Position numbers and translations under genes: made by a program. A DNA stretch of 64,000 bases from Winogradskyella sp. UBA3174 (lineage in GTDB: Bacteria > Bacteroidota > Bacteroidia > Flavobacteriales > Flavobacteriaceae). This document shows positions 56,640-64,000 of the stretch, piece after piece. Numbering within the stretch: the stretch's first letter is position 1; the number at the start of each line of letters is the position of its first letter. The stretch is from assembly GCF_002364335.1 (NCBI RefSeq), contig NZ_DEXW01000061.1:1-64000 (forward strand), given 5' to 3'. The notes below the pieces were generated by a model. It was not told where the DNA came from. It saw only the letters and a list, made by a program, of their open reading frames with translations, and did no database searches.

Positions 56640-57373
56640 TAGTGCTAATATAATGCTAACTAAGAATTCTAATAATACAGAAACCTATTGGAATGCTGAA
56701 GGTGGCACAACACAATATTTTAGAATCGTAGCTTTAGATACACAAAGCCTAGCACCAATTTTACCAGCTATAGATACGTCTTTTGGGTTTAATAGTACTC
56801 TAGTAAATTGAGGTAATGGTCCTTTATCTCAGGAAATTAGTATCATACAAAATATAACGACCACATATACATCTGAATACAAAGAAACTATTGGATTAAG
56901 TAGTCTTACAACAGCATCAATAGAAGTTAGCTATTTTGGAACTGGAGATTCTATTACAGGAGAAGTATCTACAAGTCTAGAAATTTCAACTTAGGCTTAA
57001 CAATCGTCAACTTACAGTTCAGGATTTTCACTGTAAGCTCATTTGATTATTTCTCTAATAGAATAGTTACAGTGCCATTTGGATCAGCCTCATTAGTCTA
57101 CGACACATACTAGACCTATTCAAACGTTAAGATGCCATTTGTAAAACGGTTAAGAATTAAAGCATTACAGCTAGACCCAACAAATAACAATGCACTTGTA
57201 GCTAACATGAGTGGTGGTGCTATTGCAACACAATTAAAAATCACAAATTTTAGTGGTGTTATAACTTTTACAGGGCGGATTATGTAGAGCTAACAGTAAG
57301 AGGTGCAACGATTTTAGATAATATTATATAGACATAGACTGATATATAAGACGTTTCAGTGAATTGCGACTAA
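56640..57373 (+). pseudogene. Decayed secreted beta-rich protein, possibly aerolysin/ETX-like
   Basis: Three frames give one continuous protein when stops are ignored. 56653-56994 carries WNAEGGTTQYFRIVAL and NITTTYTSEYKETIGLSSLT, with stops at 56809 and 56992. After a shift near 56995 it continues IVTVPFGSASLVYDTY (stop 57111) then KMPFVKRLRIKALQLD and ATQLKITNFSGVITF. After another shift near 57276 it ends DYVELTVRGATILDNII with stops at 57329, 57335 and 57347, last stop 57371. The alternating Thr/Ser/hydrophobic stretch resembles the membrane-insertion loop of aerolysin/ETX-type pore formers. The family is a guess; the decay is plain. Confidence 0.7.
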
Positions 57374-57393
57374 TAATTGCTAGCAATTCTAAG

Positions 57394-57428
57394 AAGCGAT
57401 GGTGGTAGTCTAAACTATCGCTTTTTTA
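57394..57428 (+). terminator. Terminator after the decayed gene
   Basis: AAGCGAT (57394-57400) pairs with ATCGCTT (57417-57423) around a 16-base loop that can extend with GGT/ACT, followed by T6. It fits plus-strand transcription of the pseudogene. The converging mutS2 stop lies at its edge. Confidence 0.6.
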
Positions 57429-59600
57429 CTTTTTCTTCTTAACGGCTTCAACCAATTCCAATAAATCTAAGCTTATATTAGTAGTAAACATGCCATAATT
57501 AACATTTGCTTTTCCTTTTTCAATGCTGTCAATAGTGCCAATTGCTCTTCCATCATGCATTCTTACACGATCATCAATTTTTAAAATAGGCTTTGGTTTT
57601 TCTACATTAACTTCTTTTTGTTTGGCAGCTTTTTTCTTTTTGCGGATAACGTCAACTTTCTTCTCAGCTTCTTGCTTTATTTGAGTTTCTTTATGCTTTT
57701 CGGTACGTTTTTGTTTTGCAGAAACTTTTTTGCGTTTTGAATTTTCAATTTGAACAAGCTTAAACAAGTCAGCCATTAACTCACTTTTCTTTTTAGTGTC
57801 AAAGTATTTTTCTGAAATATCATTCACCTTTTGCCCTAAGTATATTAAGCGTTGGTTAGAGTCATACAATTCTTGAAAGTTTTCTAACTTCTTTTGAACC
57901 TTCCCATTTATTTCTTCAAGTTTATCAGCTTCAGATAGTTTCTTCTTTTCGTTTTCTTTTAAAGCACGTTCAGTACGCTCTAGCTTGCTTCGTTCTTTCT
58001 GAAGTTTGGCAATTGTAGCATCAAAGCGAACTTTGCCGCGTTCAATCTTCTTTTTTGATTTGTTGATTAAACTATATGGTATTCCGTTTTTTTGTGCGAC
58101 TTCAAATGTAAATGAACTACCAGCCTGTCCTACTACCAATTTATACATAGGCTCTAAGGTCTTTTCATTAAAAAGCATATTAGCATTTTCCATGTACTGT
58201 AATTCGTTAGCTAAAAGCTTTAAATTAGAATAGTGTGTTGTTATAATACCGTATGCTTTTCTGTCATAGAAAACTTCTAAAAATGTTTCTGCTAAGGCAC
58301 CACCAAGCTCTGGGTCACTACCTGTACCAAATTCATCAATTAAAAAGAGGGTATTTTTATTACACTTTCTTAAAAAGTAATTCATTTGTTTTAGCCTGTA
58401 GCTATAAGTACTTAAATGGTTTTCTATAGATTGGTTATCGCCAATATCACTAAGAATGCTATCAAACAAACAAACTTTGCTGCGCTCGTGAACAGGAATA
58501 AGCATACCACTTTGTATCATGGTTTGAAGCAAGCCTACTGTTTTGAGTGTAATACTTTTTCCACCAGCGTTAGGTCCCGAAATCACAATAATTCTACTCT
58601 CTTCACTTAAGCCAATAGTTTGCGGAAAAGTAGTTTCACCTTTTTCTTTATTATTAAGATAAAGTATGGGATGGTACGCATCACGAAAGTGCATTGTACG
58701 TTCTTTTGATATTTCTGGTAAAATAGCATTCATGCTTTGCGCATACTTTGCTTTAGCAGAAATGAGATCTATTTTAGTTAAGAACGCTTGGTAATTCTTT
58801 AAGAGCGGTAAGAATAAACGTATATAATCGGTAAGTTCTTTTAGAATTTTAACGACCTCCTCTTTTTCTTCGTATTCTAAATTATTAAGTTCTCTAGAGT
58901 ATTGTAAGGTCGTTTCAGGTTCTATGTAAACAATACTACCTGTTTTACTACCTCCCATTATAGCACCTCTTACTTTTTTACGATACATAGCTTTAACAGC
59001 AAGAACACGCTTGTTTTCTACTACAGATTCTCTAATATCATCTAAATAATCGAGATTATGATAGGTGTTTAAGGCCGAAGAAAAACTACTATTAATTTTC
59101 CCCTTTAGCTTATTAATGGATTTTCGAAGTTCTGATAGTAGAGGAGAGGCATCATCTTTAATATCACCAAACCTATTTACAACGGCATCAATCTGCTCAA
59201 TCATTGTTGTATTTAATTCTACATGCAGGCTGTAATGATGAAGATTAGGATAGTAATCCTTAAACTTTACTAGAAATTTTAAAATAATATTAACTGTAAG
59301 TGAAGTACTTACTATGCGCTGTAAACTTTTTACCTCTAAATAGGTGTTTTCAATTTTTAAAAGCTTCAGTTCTTTTGAAATGGTATCGAATCCGTGATTA
59401 GGAATCCGATTGTCATTATCATATGACGATAAGTATTCGTTTACATAATCTAGTTCTTGCATAAGTGTTTCCTCATCTTCGAAGGGGAGAATAGCCAAAG
59501 CAGCTTCTTTTCCTAGTGCAGTTATGGTAAGTTCACTTACTTGTCCTAAAACCGTAAAAAACTCAAGGTCATTTAAGGTTTTTTCATGTATGCGTATCAT
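57426..59600 (-). CDS. mutS2: MutS2-family ATPase lacking the Smr domain
   Basis: This is a 724-residue MutS2-like protein. The first 300 residues are the clamp/core helices (LGQVSELTITALGKEAALAILPF). Walker A is GPNAGGKSITLKTVG near 342-356, and the Walker B region is LFLIDEFGTGSDPELGGALAE near 418-438. A long coiled coil (RSKLERTERALKENEKKK) and a Lys-rich linker follow, then a KOW-like barrel (IDDRVRMHDGRAIGTID) to the end. MutS2 proteins act on branched DNA or collided ribosomes. The usual C-terminal Smr nuclease domain is absent. The start ATG at 59598-59600 follows a TAAATTTG box. Confidence 0.9.
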   Translation of the reverse strand: MIRIHEKTLNDLEFFTVLGQVSELTITALGKEAALAILPFEDEETLMQELDYVNEYLSSYDNDNRIPNHGFDTISKELKLLKIENTYLEVKSLQRIVSTSLTVNIILKFLVKFKDYYPNLHHYSLHVELNTTMIEQIDAVVNRFGDIKDDASPLLSELRKSINKLKGKINSSFSSALNTYHNLDYLDDIRESVVENKRVLAVKAMYRKKVRGAIMGGSKTGSIVYIEPETTLQYSRELNNLEYEEKEEVVKILKELTDYIRLFLPLLKNYQAFLTKIDLISAKAKYAQSMNAILPEISKERTMHFRDAYHPILYLNNKEKGETTFPQTIGLSEESRIIVISGPNAGGKSITLKTVGLLQTMIQSGMLIPVHERSKVCLFDSILSDIGDNQSIENHLSTYSYRLKQMNYFLRKCNKNTLFLIDEFGTGSDPELGGALAETFLEVFYDRKAYGIITTHYSNLKLLANELQYMENANMLFNEKTLEPMYKLVVGQAGSSFTFEVAQKNGIPYSLINKSKKKIERGKVRFDATIAKLQKERSKLERTERALKENEKKKLSEADKLEEINGKVQKKLENFQELYDSNQRLIYLGQKVNDISEKYFDTKKKSELMADLFKLVQIENSKRKKVSAKQKRTEKHKETQIKQEAEKKVDVIRKKKKAAKQKEVNVEKPKPILKIDDRVRMHDGRAIGTIDSIEKGKANVNYGMFTTNISLDLLELVEAVKKKK

Positions 59601-59625
59601 TAATTTAATTTCAATTTAAGAATTG

Positions 59626-59633
59626 CAAATTTA
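59626..59633 (-). promoter_or_regulatory. Predicted -7 box (TAAATTTG) of mutS2
   Basis: On the minus strand TAAATTTGC fits TAnnTTTG and lies about 25 bases before the mutS2 ATG. It is within the 107-base gap shared with the divergent ung. Confidence 0.45.
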
Positions 59634-59682
59634 GTTTAATTAGCTTGATATGCCTAATAACAATATATCATTAAGTTATTCT

Positions 59683-59690
59683 TATTTTTG
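59683..59690 (+). promoter_or_regulatory. Predicted -7 box (TATTTTTG) of ung
   Basis: TATTTTTG ends 17 bases before the ung ATG. Together with the mutS2 box it makes a back-to-back promoter pair between two DNA-maintenance genes. Confidence 0.45.
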
Positions 59691-59707
59691 AATATAAACA
59701 TTGATTT

Positions 59708-60373
59708 ATGGACATTAACATACACAAAAGTTGGAAACCTTATTTGCAATCAGAATTTGAAAAACCCTATTTTAAAGAACTAACAGATTTTGTTAATTGT
59801 GAGTATGAAGCGCACAAATGTTTCCCTAAGAAGTCTGATATTTTTAACGCTTTTTATCATTGTCCGTTTAATAAGTTGAAAGTGGTTATTATTGGCCAAG
59901 ATCCTTATCATGGTGTTGGGCAAGCAAATGGTTTATGCTTTTCTGTTAATGATGATATTAAACATCCACCATCACTTACAAATATTTTTAAAGAGTTAGT
60001 AAATGATGTTGGTATTTCTTATCCTGAAAGTGGAAATTTAGTAGCGTGGGCAGATCAAGGTGTGTTACTTTTAAACGCAACTTTAACTGTTAGAGCTCAC
60101 CAAGCAGGTAGTCATCAAAAAAAAGGGTGGGAAGACTTTACAGATGCTGTAATTAAAACTATAAATAGGGATAAAGAAAATGTGATTTTTTTACTTTGGG
60201 GAGGCTTTGCTAGAAAGAAAAAGAAACTTATTAGTGAGGATAAACATTTCATATTAGAAACGGGACACCCTTCTCCATTAAGTGCTAATAGAGGCTATTG
60301 GTTTGGTAATAAGAATTTCAGTAAAACTAACTTCCTGTTGCAGCAAGTTGGCCAGTCTGTAATTGAGTGGTAG
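59708..60373 (+). CDS. ung: Uracil-DNA glycosylase
   Basis: This is a 221-residue family 1 uracil-DNA glycosylase. The catalytic-water loop is GQDPYHGVGQANGLCFSV (GQDPYH, near 63-68), and the uracil-pocket region follows. The DNA-intercalation loop is HPSPLSANRGYWF near 189-201. It removes uracil from DNA arising by cytosine deamination or dUTP misincorporation. It is divergent from mutS2. A short minus-strand frame (60327-60512) overlaps its 3' end by 47 bases. Confidence 0.97.
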   Translation: MDINIHKSWKPYLQSEFEKPYFKELTDFVNCEYEAHKCFPKKSDIFNAFYHCPFNKLKVVIIGQDPYHGVGQANGLCFSVNDDIKHPPSLTNIFKELVNDVGISYPESGNLVAWADQGVLLLNATLTVRAHQAGSHQKKGWEDFTDAVIKTINRDKENVIFLLWGGFARKKKKLISEDKHFILETGHPSPLSANRGYWFGNKNFSKTNFLLQQVGQSVIEW

Positions 60374-60512
60374 AAATTGTAGGTCTTAAATTTCTTATAA
60401 CTCGCGGTTTGTTGCTTTTTATTTGTTTAGCTGATTTATTACAACTAAAAATTAATAGCAAAAAGTTAATTGCCACAAGAAAAGAAAAAATCAGAGTAAT
60501 TGTTAAAATCAT
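60327..60512 (-). CDS. Possible small membrane protein overlapping ung 3' end
   Basis: This is a 61-codon frame. The first 24 residues form a strong membrane helix ending in Cys (MILTITLIFSFLVAINFLLLIFSC), followed by a basic polar tail (NKSAKQIKSNKPRVIRNLRP). The last third lies antisense to ung and has low-information sequence. Small proteins of this shape (one helix, then a basic tail) are plausible, but the overlap makes it doubtful. The rest of 60513-60705 shows no gene. Confidence 0.45.
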   Translation of the reverse strand: MILTITLIFSFLVAINFLLLIFSCNKSAKQIKSNKPRVIRNLRPTISTTQLQTGQLAATGS

Positions 60513-60705
60513 ATTAGTCTGTTATTTGTTGTTAATAGTATAGATTTGGTTGGGCAAATATAACTAAAAAATTGAAATTCTGAGGTTTACATGCTTTTTT
60601 GTGTAAGAATTTACATTTTGAAGTATCAAATAGACGTGTGTTTAGTCGGTGATTAGTGGTGTTTTGTCGGTTTTTATATTAATTAAAAAAACAATATTTA
60701 ATGAT

Positions 60706-61566
60706 TTATTTGTCAATATTGTAAACTAAATGTGAATATTTTGCTTTTTCAGTAATAATATTAAGTTCAAGTAACTGATTCTGTACTTTAGTTATTTCTT
60801 CTTCATCCATTAAATTTTGAGACCATTCTGTTAAAGACAACCATTCCTTTACATCTTCTAATTCTTGTTCATAACGATTAGCTATCGTTTTATCTATGCT
60901 CGGTATGGACTTAAATTCTCTTGTAGTTTCATTTATAATATTCAAAATAGTTTTTAAATCGTCATTATGGTTTTCAATAAAATCCTCTCTTACTGCGATT
61001 ACAAAACAAGGCCAAGGAGAAGGGCAATTGTCAATTCTTCTAAATGTGCCATCATCTACTAATGGCTTGGTTGTAAATTTCTCCCACATAAAGTAATCTG
61101 CGTCACCTTCAGTAAGTCCTTTTACTGCACCATCTAAATTTTTTATGACTTCAAAGTTTAAATCATTTTCTAAATCCCAATTATGTTTTTTTGCATTTAT
61201 ATAGGCCATTAAATGAGACCCTGAACCATATCTGCTAATTGCAGCTTTTGTTCCTTTTATATCTTTAATTGAATTAAATTTTGAATCTGCTGCCACATGA
61301 ATTCCCCATATTAAAGGAGTTTCTATAAAAGTTTGCACAATCTTACTTGGGTTACCATCTATGATATCCTTAATAATACCTTCGGTTAAGATTACTGCAA
61401 TATCAATGTCGCCAGAACGTAAGCCTTTGCACATTGCTCCTGTACCACCGTAATAATCATGCCACCTTAGGTTAATACCTTTGTCCTTGTATTCTCCCTT
61501 TTTTAGTGTTAGGTACCAGGCTAAATTAAAATGTTCTGGAACACCACCAATATTTACTTTTTTCAT
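60706..61566 (-). CDS. Periplasmic-binding-protein-fold protein without signal peptide
   Basis: This is a 286-residue type II solute-binding fold protein (NMT1/THI5-like). Strands VNIGGVPEHFNLAWYLTLKKG at the start and GIIKDIIDGNPSKIVQTF fit, with GADYFMWEKFTTK-like sequence near 155 and SPWPCFVIAVREDF near 180. Such proteins usually bind sulfonates, nitrate, taurine or thiamine precursors for ABC import. But the chain starts MKKVNIGG with no signal peptide, and no permease or ATPase gene is adjacent. A cytoplasmic sensor or ligand-binding enzyme is possible. It is the last gene of a minus-strand run. Confidence 0.8.
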   Translation of the reverse strand: MKKVNIGGVPEHFNLAWYLTLKKGEYKDKGINLRWHDYYGGTGAMCKGLRSGDIDIAVILTEGIIKDIIDGNPSKIVQTFIETPLIWGIHVAADSKFNSIKDIKGTKAAISRYGSGSHLMAYINAKKHNWDLENDLNFEVIKNLDGAVKGLTEGDADYFMWEKFTTKPLVDDGTFRRIDNCPSPWPCFVIAVREDFIENHNDDLKTILNIINETTREFKSIPSIDKTIANRYEQELEDVKEWLSLTEWSQNLMDEEEITKVQNQLLELNIITEKAKYSHLVYNIDK

Positions 61567-61602
61567 TACTATACCTAGCCTTTTCCATAGAAAAGGGAAC
61601 TT

Positions 61603-62475
61603 TTATATATTCACAATACGCTCTAAAGCATATTTAATTAATCTTTCTACTGTTTTCTTTGGGTTCTTACTAAATCCACCTGTAGCTCTATTAGCTATAA
61701 TAGCGTTTAGCGATAATGCTTCGTGTCCTAATAATTTTGAAAGTCCATAAATAACAGATGTTTCCATTTCAAAATTTGTAATTCTGAAATCTTTATAACT
61801 GAAGCTATCTAGTTTATTATTTAAGCCATGATCATGTAATGGTAAACGCAATACACGTCCTTGAGGCCCATAAAAACCGCCAGCAGTACCAGTCATACCT
61901 TTAAAAATCAAATCACTTTCAAAATACTTCTCTAAATATTTGCTGTTGTTTATAATAATTGGTCGTGCTTTATTCTTATCCCAATCTGTGTGCTTTATAA
62001 ATGCATCTTCAATTTCAGGATTGCTAATGCCATCAATTTGATAAAAGTGCAGCATACCATTAACATCGAGCGCATGTGTACTCATAAGAAACGAGTCTAC
62101 CGGAATATCTGCTTGTAAAGAGCCAGAAGTTCCAATTCTTATAATATTTAAGCTCGTAAGTTCTGTTTTGGGCTTACGCGTTTTTAAATCTATATTAACT
62201 AATGCATCTAATTCGTTTAAAACAATATCTATATTATCTGGTCCAATACCAGTAGATATAACTGTTATTCTTCGGTCTTGGTAATAACCAGTTTGTGTTT
62301 TGAATTCACGTTTTTGGGTACTAAATTCAATGCTATCGAAGTGTTTTGTTATTTTTTCTACACGATCTTGATCTCCAACAAAAATGATAGTATCTGAAAT
62401 ATCTTCAGGCTTCAAGTTTAAATGGTAAACACTACCATCCGGATTTAATATAAGCTCTGAGTCTTTAATTGACAT
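61603..62475 (-). CDS. Nucleoside phosphorylase (PNP/UDP family)
   Basis: This is a 290-residue phosphorylase superfamily protein. FVGDQDRVEKITKHFDS sits near 31-48 and VISTGIGPDNIDIVLNELDAL near 73-92. IRIGTSGSL near 111-120 is the phosphate/base-site loop, and NFEMETSVIYGLSKLLGHEALSLNAIIANR near 235-265 carries the conserved ribose-binding Glu. It should split a nucleoside with phosphate to ribose 1-phosphate and base; uridine is likeliest from the NFEMET pattern. It overlaps the DUF1835 gene by 11 bases. Confidence 0.88.
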   Translation of the reverse strand: MSIKDSELILNPDGSVYHLNLKPEDISDTIIFVGDQDRVEKITKHFDSIEFSTQKREFKTQTGYYQDRRITVISTGIGPDNIDIVLNELDALVNIDLKTRKPKTELTSLNIIRIGTSGSLQADIPVDSFLMSTHALDVNGMLHFYQIDGISNPEIEDAFIKHTDWDKNKARPIIINNSKYLEKYFESDLIFKGMTGTAGGFYGPQGRVLRLPLHDHGLNNKLDSFSYKDFRITNFEMETSVIYGLSKLLGHEALSLNAIIANRATGGFSKNPKKTVERLIKYALERIVNI

Positions 62476-63406
62476 GTAATGTGGTTTTTATAAGTTTATT
62501 CTGTTCTACATTAAATTGATAATTAAGACGTGTTACACCTCCATATACCATATCATTGTTTATTTCTGATTTAAAATTATGGTGCCTCAATAACGCTTCA
62601 TGCCCTTTTCTATTTAGTTTAAGTTCATTATCGGTTTCATCAAAAAACAGAGATAGTTTATCAATAATGCGCTGTAATTGTAAGTCTCCAAATCCGTAAT
62701 AACCTTGGTAATTGAGGCTATAACCTAAAAGATGATGTCTAGATTTTATTGGGTAATCCCTTAATAGTCTAAGAATATTGTCTTCCAAAACATTTAATCC
62801 GCTTTGTTGATGCGGAAAACGTTTTAAATGTGCTTTAAGGCAATTACTCATGTATTTAAAGTTAGACGTTGTAACAATATAGGGTTTTAATATATTGTGA
62901 TCAGTACCACAATATGTGCGCCACAAGGCAATTGCTAAATCAATATCTTCTTGTGTTAAAAGCACTTTATCTTTATAGTGCGATTTTAATTGATCTGCAT
63001 TCAATTCACCTAAAGCTTTTAACTGCTTTTCCCCTTCTACACGTCCACTGCATATAAGATATAAGGGTTTGTCAATTTCTTTTTGATGTAATAAATTAAT
63101 CACTCCTAGTAGATTAATGTGGCAAAACAAATCATACTCAAACCATAAGTTTATTTCTGTATAATTTTCAATAGTATCTAATTTTGACAATTCACTTTTA
63201 AGTTCATCGGTATTAACTTCGATATCATAATTAGATTTAAGAAAATCAGCACGAAGCTCAAAAAAAGCGTCAGAATTTATTGCAGGAATCGTTGGACCTT
63301 CGCAGAGCATTTCTTGCCAAGTTAGAATATCTTCAGTAAAATCTAATTCTCTTAAATAATCGGTAAGATGATTACCATTTGTAATATGTAGGATTTTTTT
63401 TTCCAT
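62465..63406 (-). CDS. DUF1835-domain protein
   Basis: This is a 313-residue protein with the DUF1835 opening (MEKKILHITNGNHLTDYLRELDF, then ILTWQEMLCEGPT near 28-40). The remainder is helical with a winged-helix-like end. Function of the domain is unknown. It is 5 bases after the SUI1 gene and overlaps the phosphorylase by 11 bases, so it is part of a tight run (2OG oxygenase, SUI1, DUF1835, phosphorylase). The overlap may couple their translation. Confidence 0.85.
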   Translation of the reverse strand: MEKKILHITNGNHLTDYLRELDFTEDILTWQEMLCEGPTIPAINSDAFFELRADFLKSNYDIEVNTDELKSELSKLDTIENYTEINLWFEYDLFCHINLLGVINLLHQKEIDKPLYLICSGRVEGEKQLKALGELNADQLKSHYKDKVLLTQEDIDLAIALWRTYCGTDHNILKPYIVTTSNFKYMSNCLKAHLKRFPHQQSGLNVLEDNILRLLRDYPIKSRHHLLGYSLNYQGYYGFGDLQLQRIIDKLSLFFDETDNELKLNRKGHEALLRHHNFKSEINNDMVYGGVTRLNYQFNVEQNKLIKTTLHVN

Positions 63407-63411
63407 AAAAA

Positions 63412-63741
63412 TTAACCTCCAACACGTTTAACATTAAATCCTTTATCTTTTAACATTGCCATGATCTTATCTCTATAATCACCCTGAATAATAATTTTAT
63501 CGTTCTTAAAACTGCCACCAACACTTAGTTTAGTCTTAAGCTCTTTAGTTAATTTTTTAAAGTCTTCTGTAGCTCCTGTATAACCTTCGAGAATTGTAAT
63601 AGGTTTTCCTTTTCGTTTTTCATATTTACAAAGAATAGGAGCATCTTGCAACCACACCTTGTTTTTAGAATTGTCAGAAGCATCCGTAAGTTCTTGTGTA
63701 TGCTCTGGAAATAGATTTTTTAATTGGTCTTTTAAATCCAT
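63412..63741 (-). CDS. SUI1/eIF1-family translation factor (YciH-like)
   Basis: This is a 109-residue SUI1-domain protein. KRKGKPITILEGYTGATEDFKKLTKELKTKLSVGGSFKND lies near 42-81, followed by IIIQGDYRDKIMAMLKDKGF. The VGGS turn and the DYRDKI segment are typical of SUI1/YciH. In bacteria it may affect start-codon selection, but its role is not settled. Its ATG overlaps the oxygenase stop as TAATG. Confidence 0.93.
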   Translation of the reverse strand: MDLKDQLKNLFPEHTQELTDASDNSKNKVWLQDAPILCKYEKRKGKPITILEGYTGATEDFKKLTKELKTKLSVGGSFKNDKIIIQGDYRDKIMAMLKDKGFNVKRVGG

Positions 63742-64000
63742 TACTTTTTAATCAGTCCAAGTTCAATTAAACGCTCATTTAAAAATTCACCTGCAGTAAT
63801 GTCTTCAAATTGTTTTGGATTATTATCATCTACACAGCTATCTAAAACATCTAATTTCATTTCGCTTATAGGATGCATAAAAAATGGAATAGAGTAGCGA
63901 GAGGTTCCCCAAAGTTCTCTTGGAGGATTTATAACACGATGAACTGTAGATTTTAATTTATTGTTGGTGTGACGCGATAACATATCACCAACATTAATCA
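63741..64000 (-). CDS. 2OG-Fe(II) oxygenase (isopenicillin N synthase-like), C-terminal part
   Basis: Only the C-terminal 86 or so codons lie in the window; the frame continues past 64000 in the form [18 protein letters not shown]. The fragment holds the distal iron-binding His in [10 protein letters not shown] and the 2-oxoglutarate-binding R-x-S (SRYSIPFF), as in isopenicillin N synthase-family dioxygenases. The substrate is unknown. The stop overlaps the SUI1 start. Confidence 0.85.
   Translation of the reverse strand, partial: INVGDMLSRHTNNKLKSTVHRVINPPRELWGTSRYSIPFFMHPISEMKLDVLDSCVDDNNPKQFEDITAGEFLNERLIELGLIKK

Noticed and set aside
1..64000. CRISPR array, tRNA, rRNA or prophage
   Set aside because: I found no regularly spaced direct repeats, no clover-leaf with a GGTTCGA-type T arm and no phage structural genes; a dedicated search (tRNAscan-SE, CRISPR finder) could overturn this.

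Overview
The window looks like a chromosomal segment of a marine-type member of the Flavobacteriaceae (Bacteroidota). The DNA is strongly AT-rich and genes lack clear Shine-Dalgarno sites. Several genes are preceded by the phylum's TAnnTTTG -7 box. There is a type IX secretion (T9SS) sorting domain, SusC-type modules, a fused E1 alpha/beta dehydrogenase, a secreted tricorn-type protease and TPR/LuxR-type regulator remnants. I saw no tRNA, rRNA, CRISPR array, prophage or intact insertion sequence.

Layout. 1-5.8 kb (minus strand): a lipoprotein cut by the window edge, a DUF202 membrane protein coupled to a large methyltransferase, a broken di-haem cytochrome c peroxidase, and a fused 2-oxoacid dehydrogenase E1. 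5.9-13.7 kb (minus): a degenerate M1-peptidase/outer-membrane protein overlapping a T9SS-secreted nuclease-fold protein, a LOG-family protein and uvrA. 13.8-21.3 kb: two conserved hypotheticals, a tricorn homologue flanked on both sides by copies of one dispersed inverted repeat, ggt and an ACP phosphodiesterase-like gene. 21.4-30.6 kb: glmM, a class V aminotransferase-fold enzyme, a lipid A-type acyltransferase, rhomboid, TlpA-like thioredoxin, mnmE, a membrane metal-dependent hydrolase and two small membrane proteins. 30.6-39.7 kb (minus): a DEAD-box helicase with an arginine/serine-rich tail, a YebC homologue and a gcvT-led run ending in an S41 protease. 39.8-46.4 kb: a giant FAD/Fe-S oxidoreductase, an LpxH-like phosphoesterase, aroC and a dicarboxylate/amino-acid symporter with an inverted-repeat element between the last two.

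46.4-52.6 kb is the most interesting block. It is a compact plus-strand operon: a glutathione-synthetase-like ATP-grasp ligase, a two-domain rhodanese, a small acidic TerB-like protein, an N-formylglutamate-amidohydrolase-like enzyme, a QEGLA/DUF1704 metallopeptidase carrying HExxxH, and a TPR-CPBP membrane protease. Two junctions are TAATG stop/start overlaps. The gene content suggests making and trimming an amide- or peptide-linked product, which I infer and cannot prove. It is followed by a MuiA-type DUF4139 protein that carries a SusC carboxypeptidase-like domain and TonB plug inserted in its middle, without any barrel.

55.8-57.4 kb is a graveyard: a TPR/LuxR-type regulator with several indels on the minus strand, next to a decayed secreted beta-rich protein, possibly of the aerolysin/ETX pore-forming type, on the plus strand. 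The rest holds a MutS2 lacking the Smr domain, ung, and a tight minus-strand run of 2OG-Fe(II) oxygenase (partial), SUI1/eIF1, DUF1835, nucleoside phosphorylase and a periplasmic-binding-fold protein with no signal peptide.
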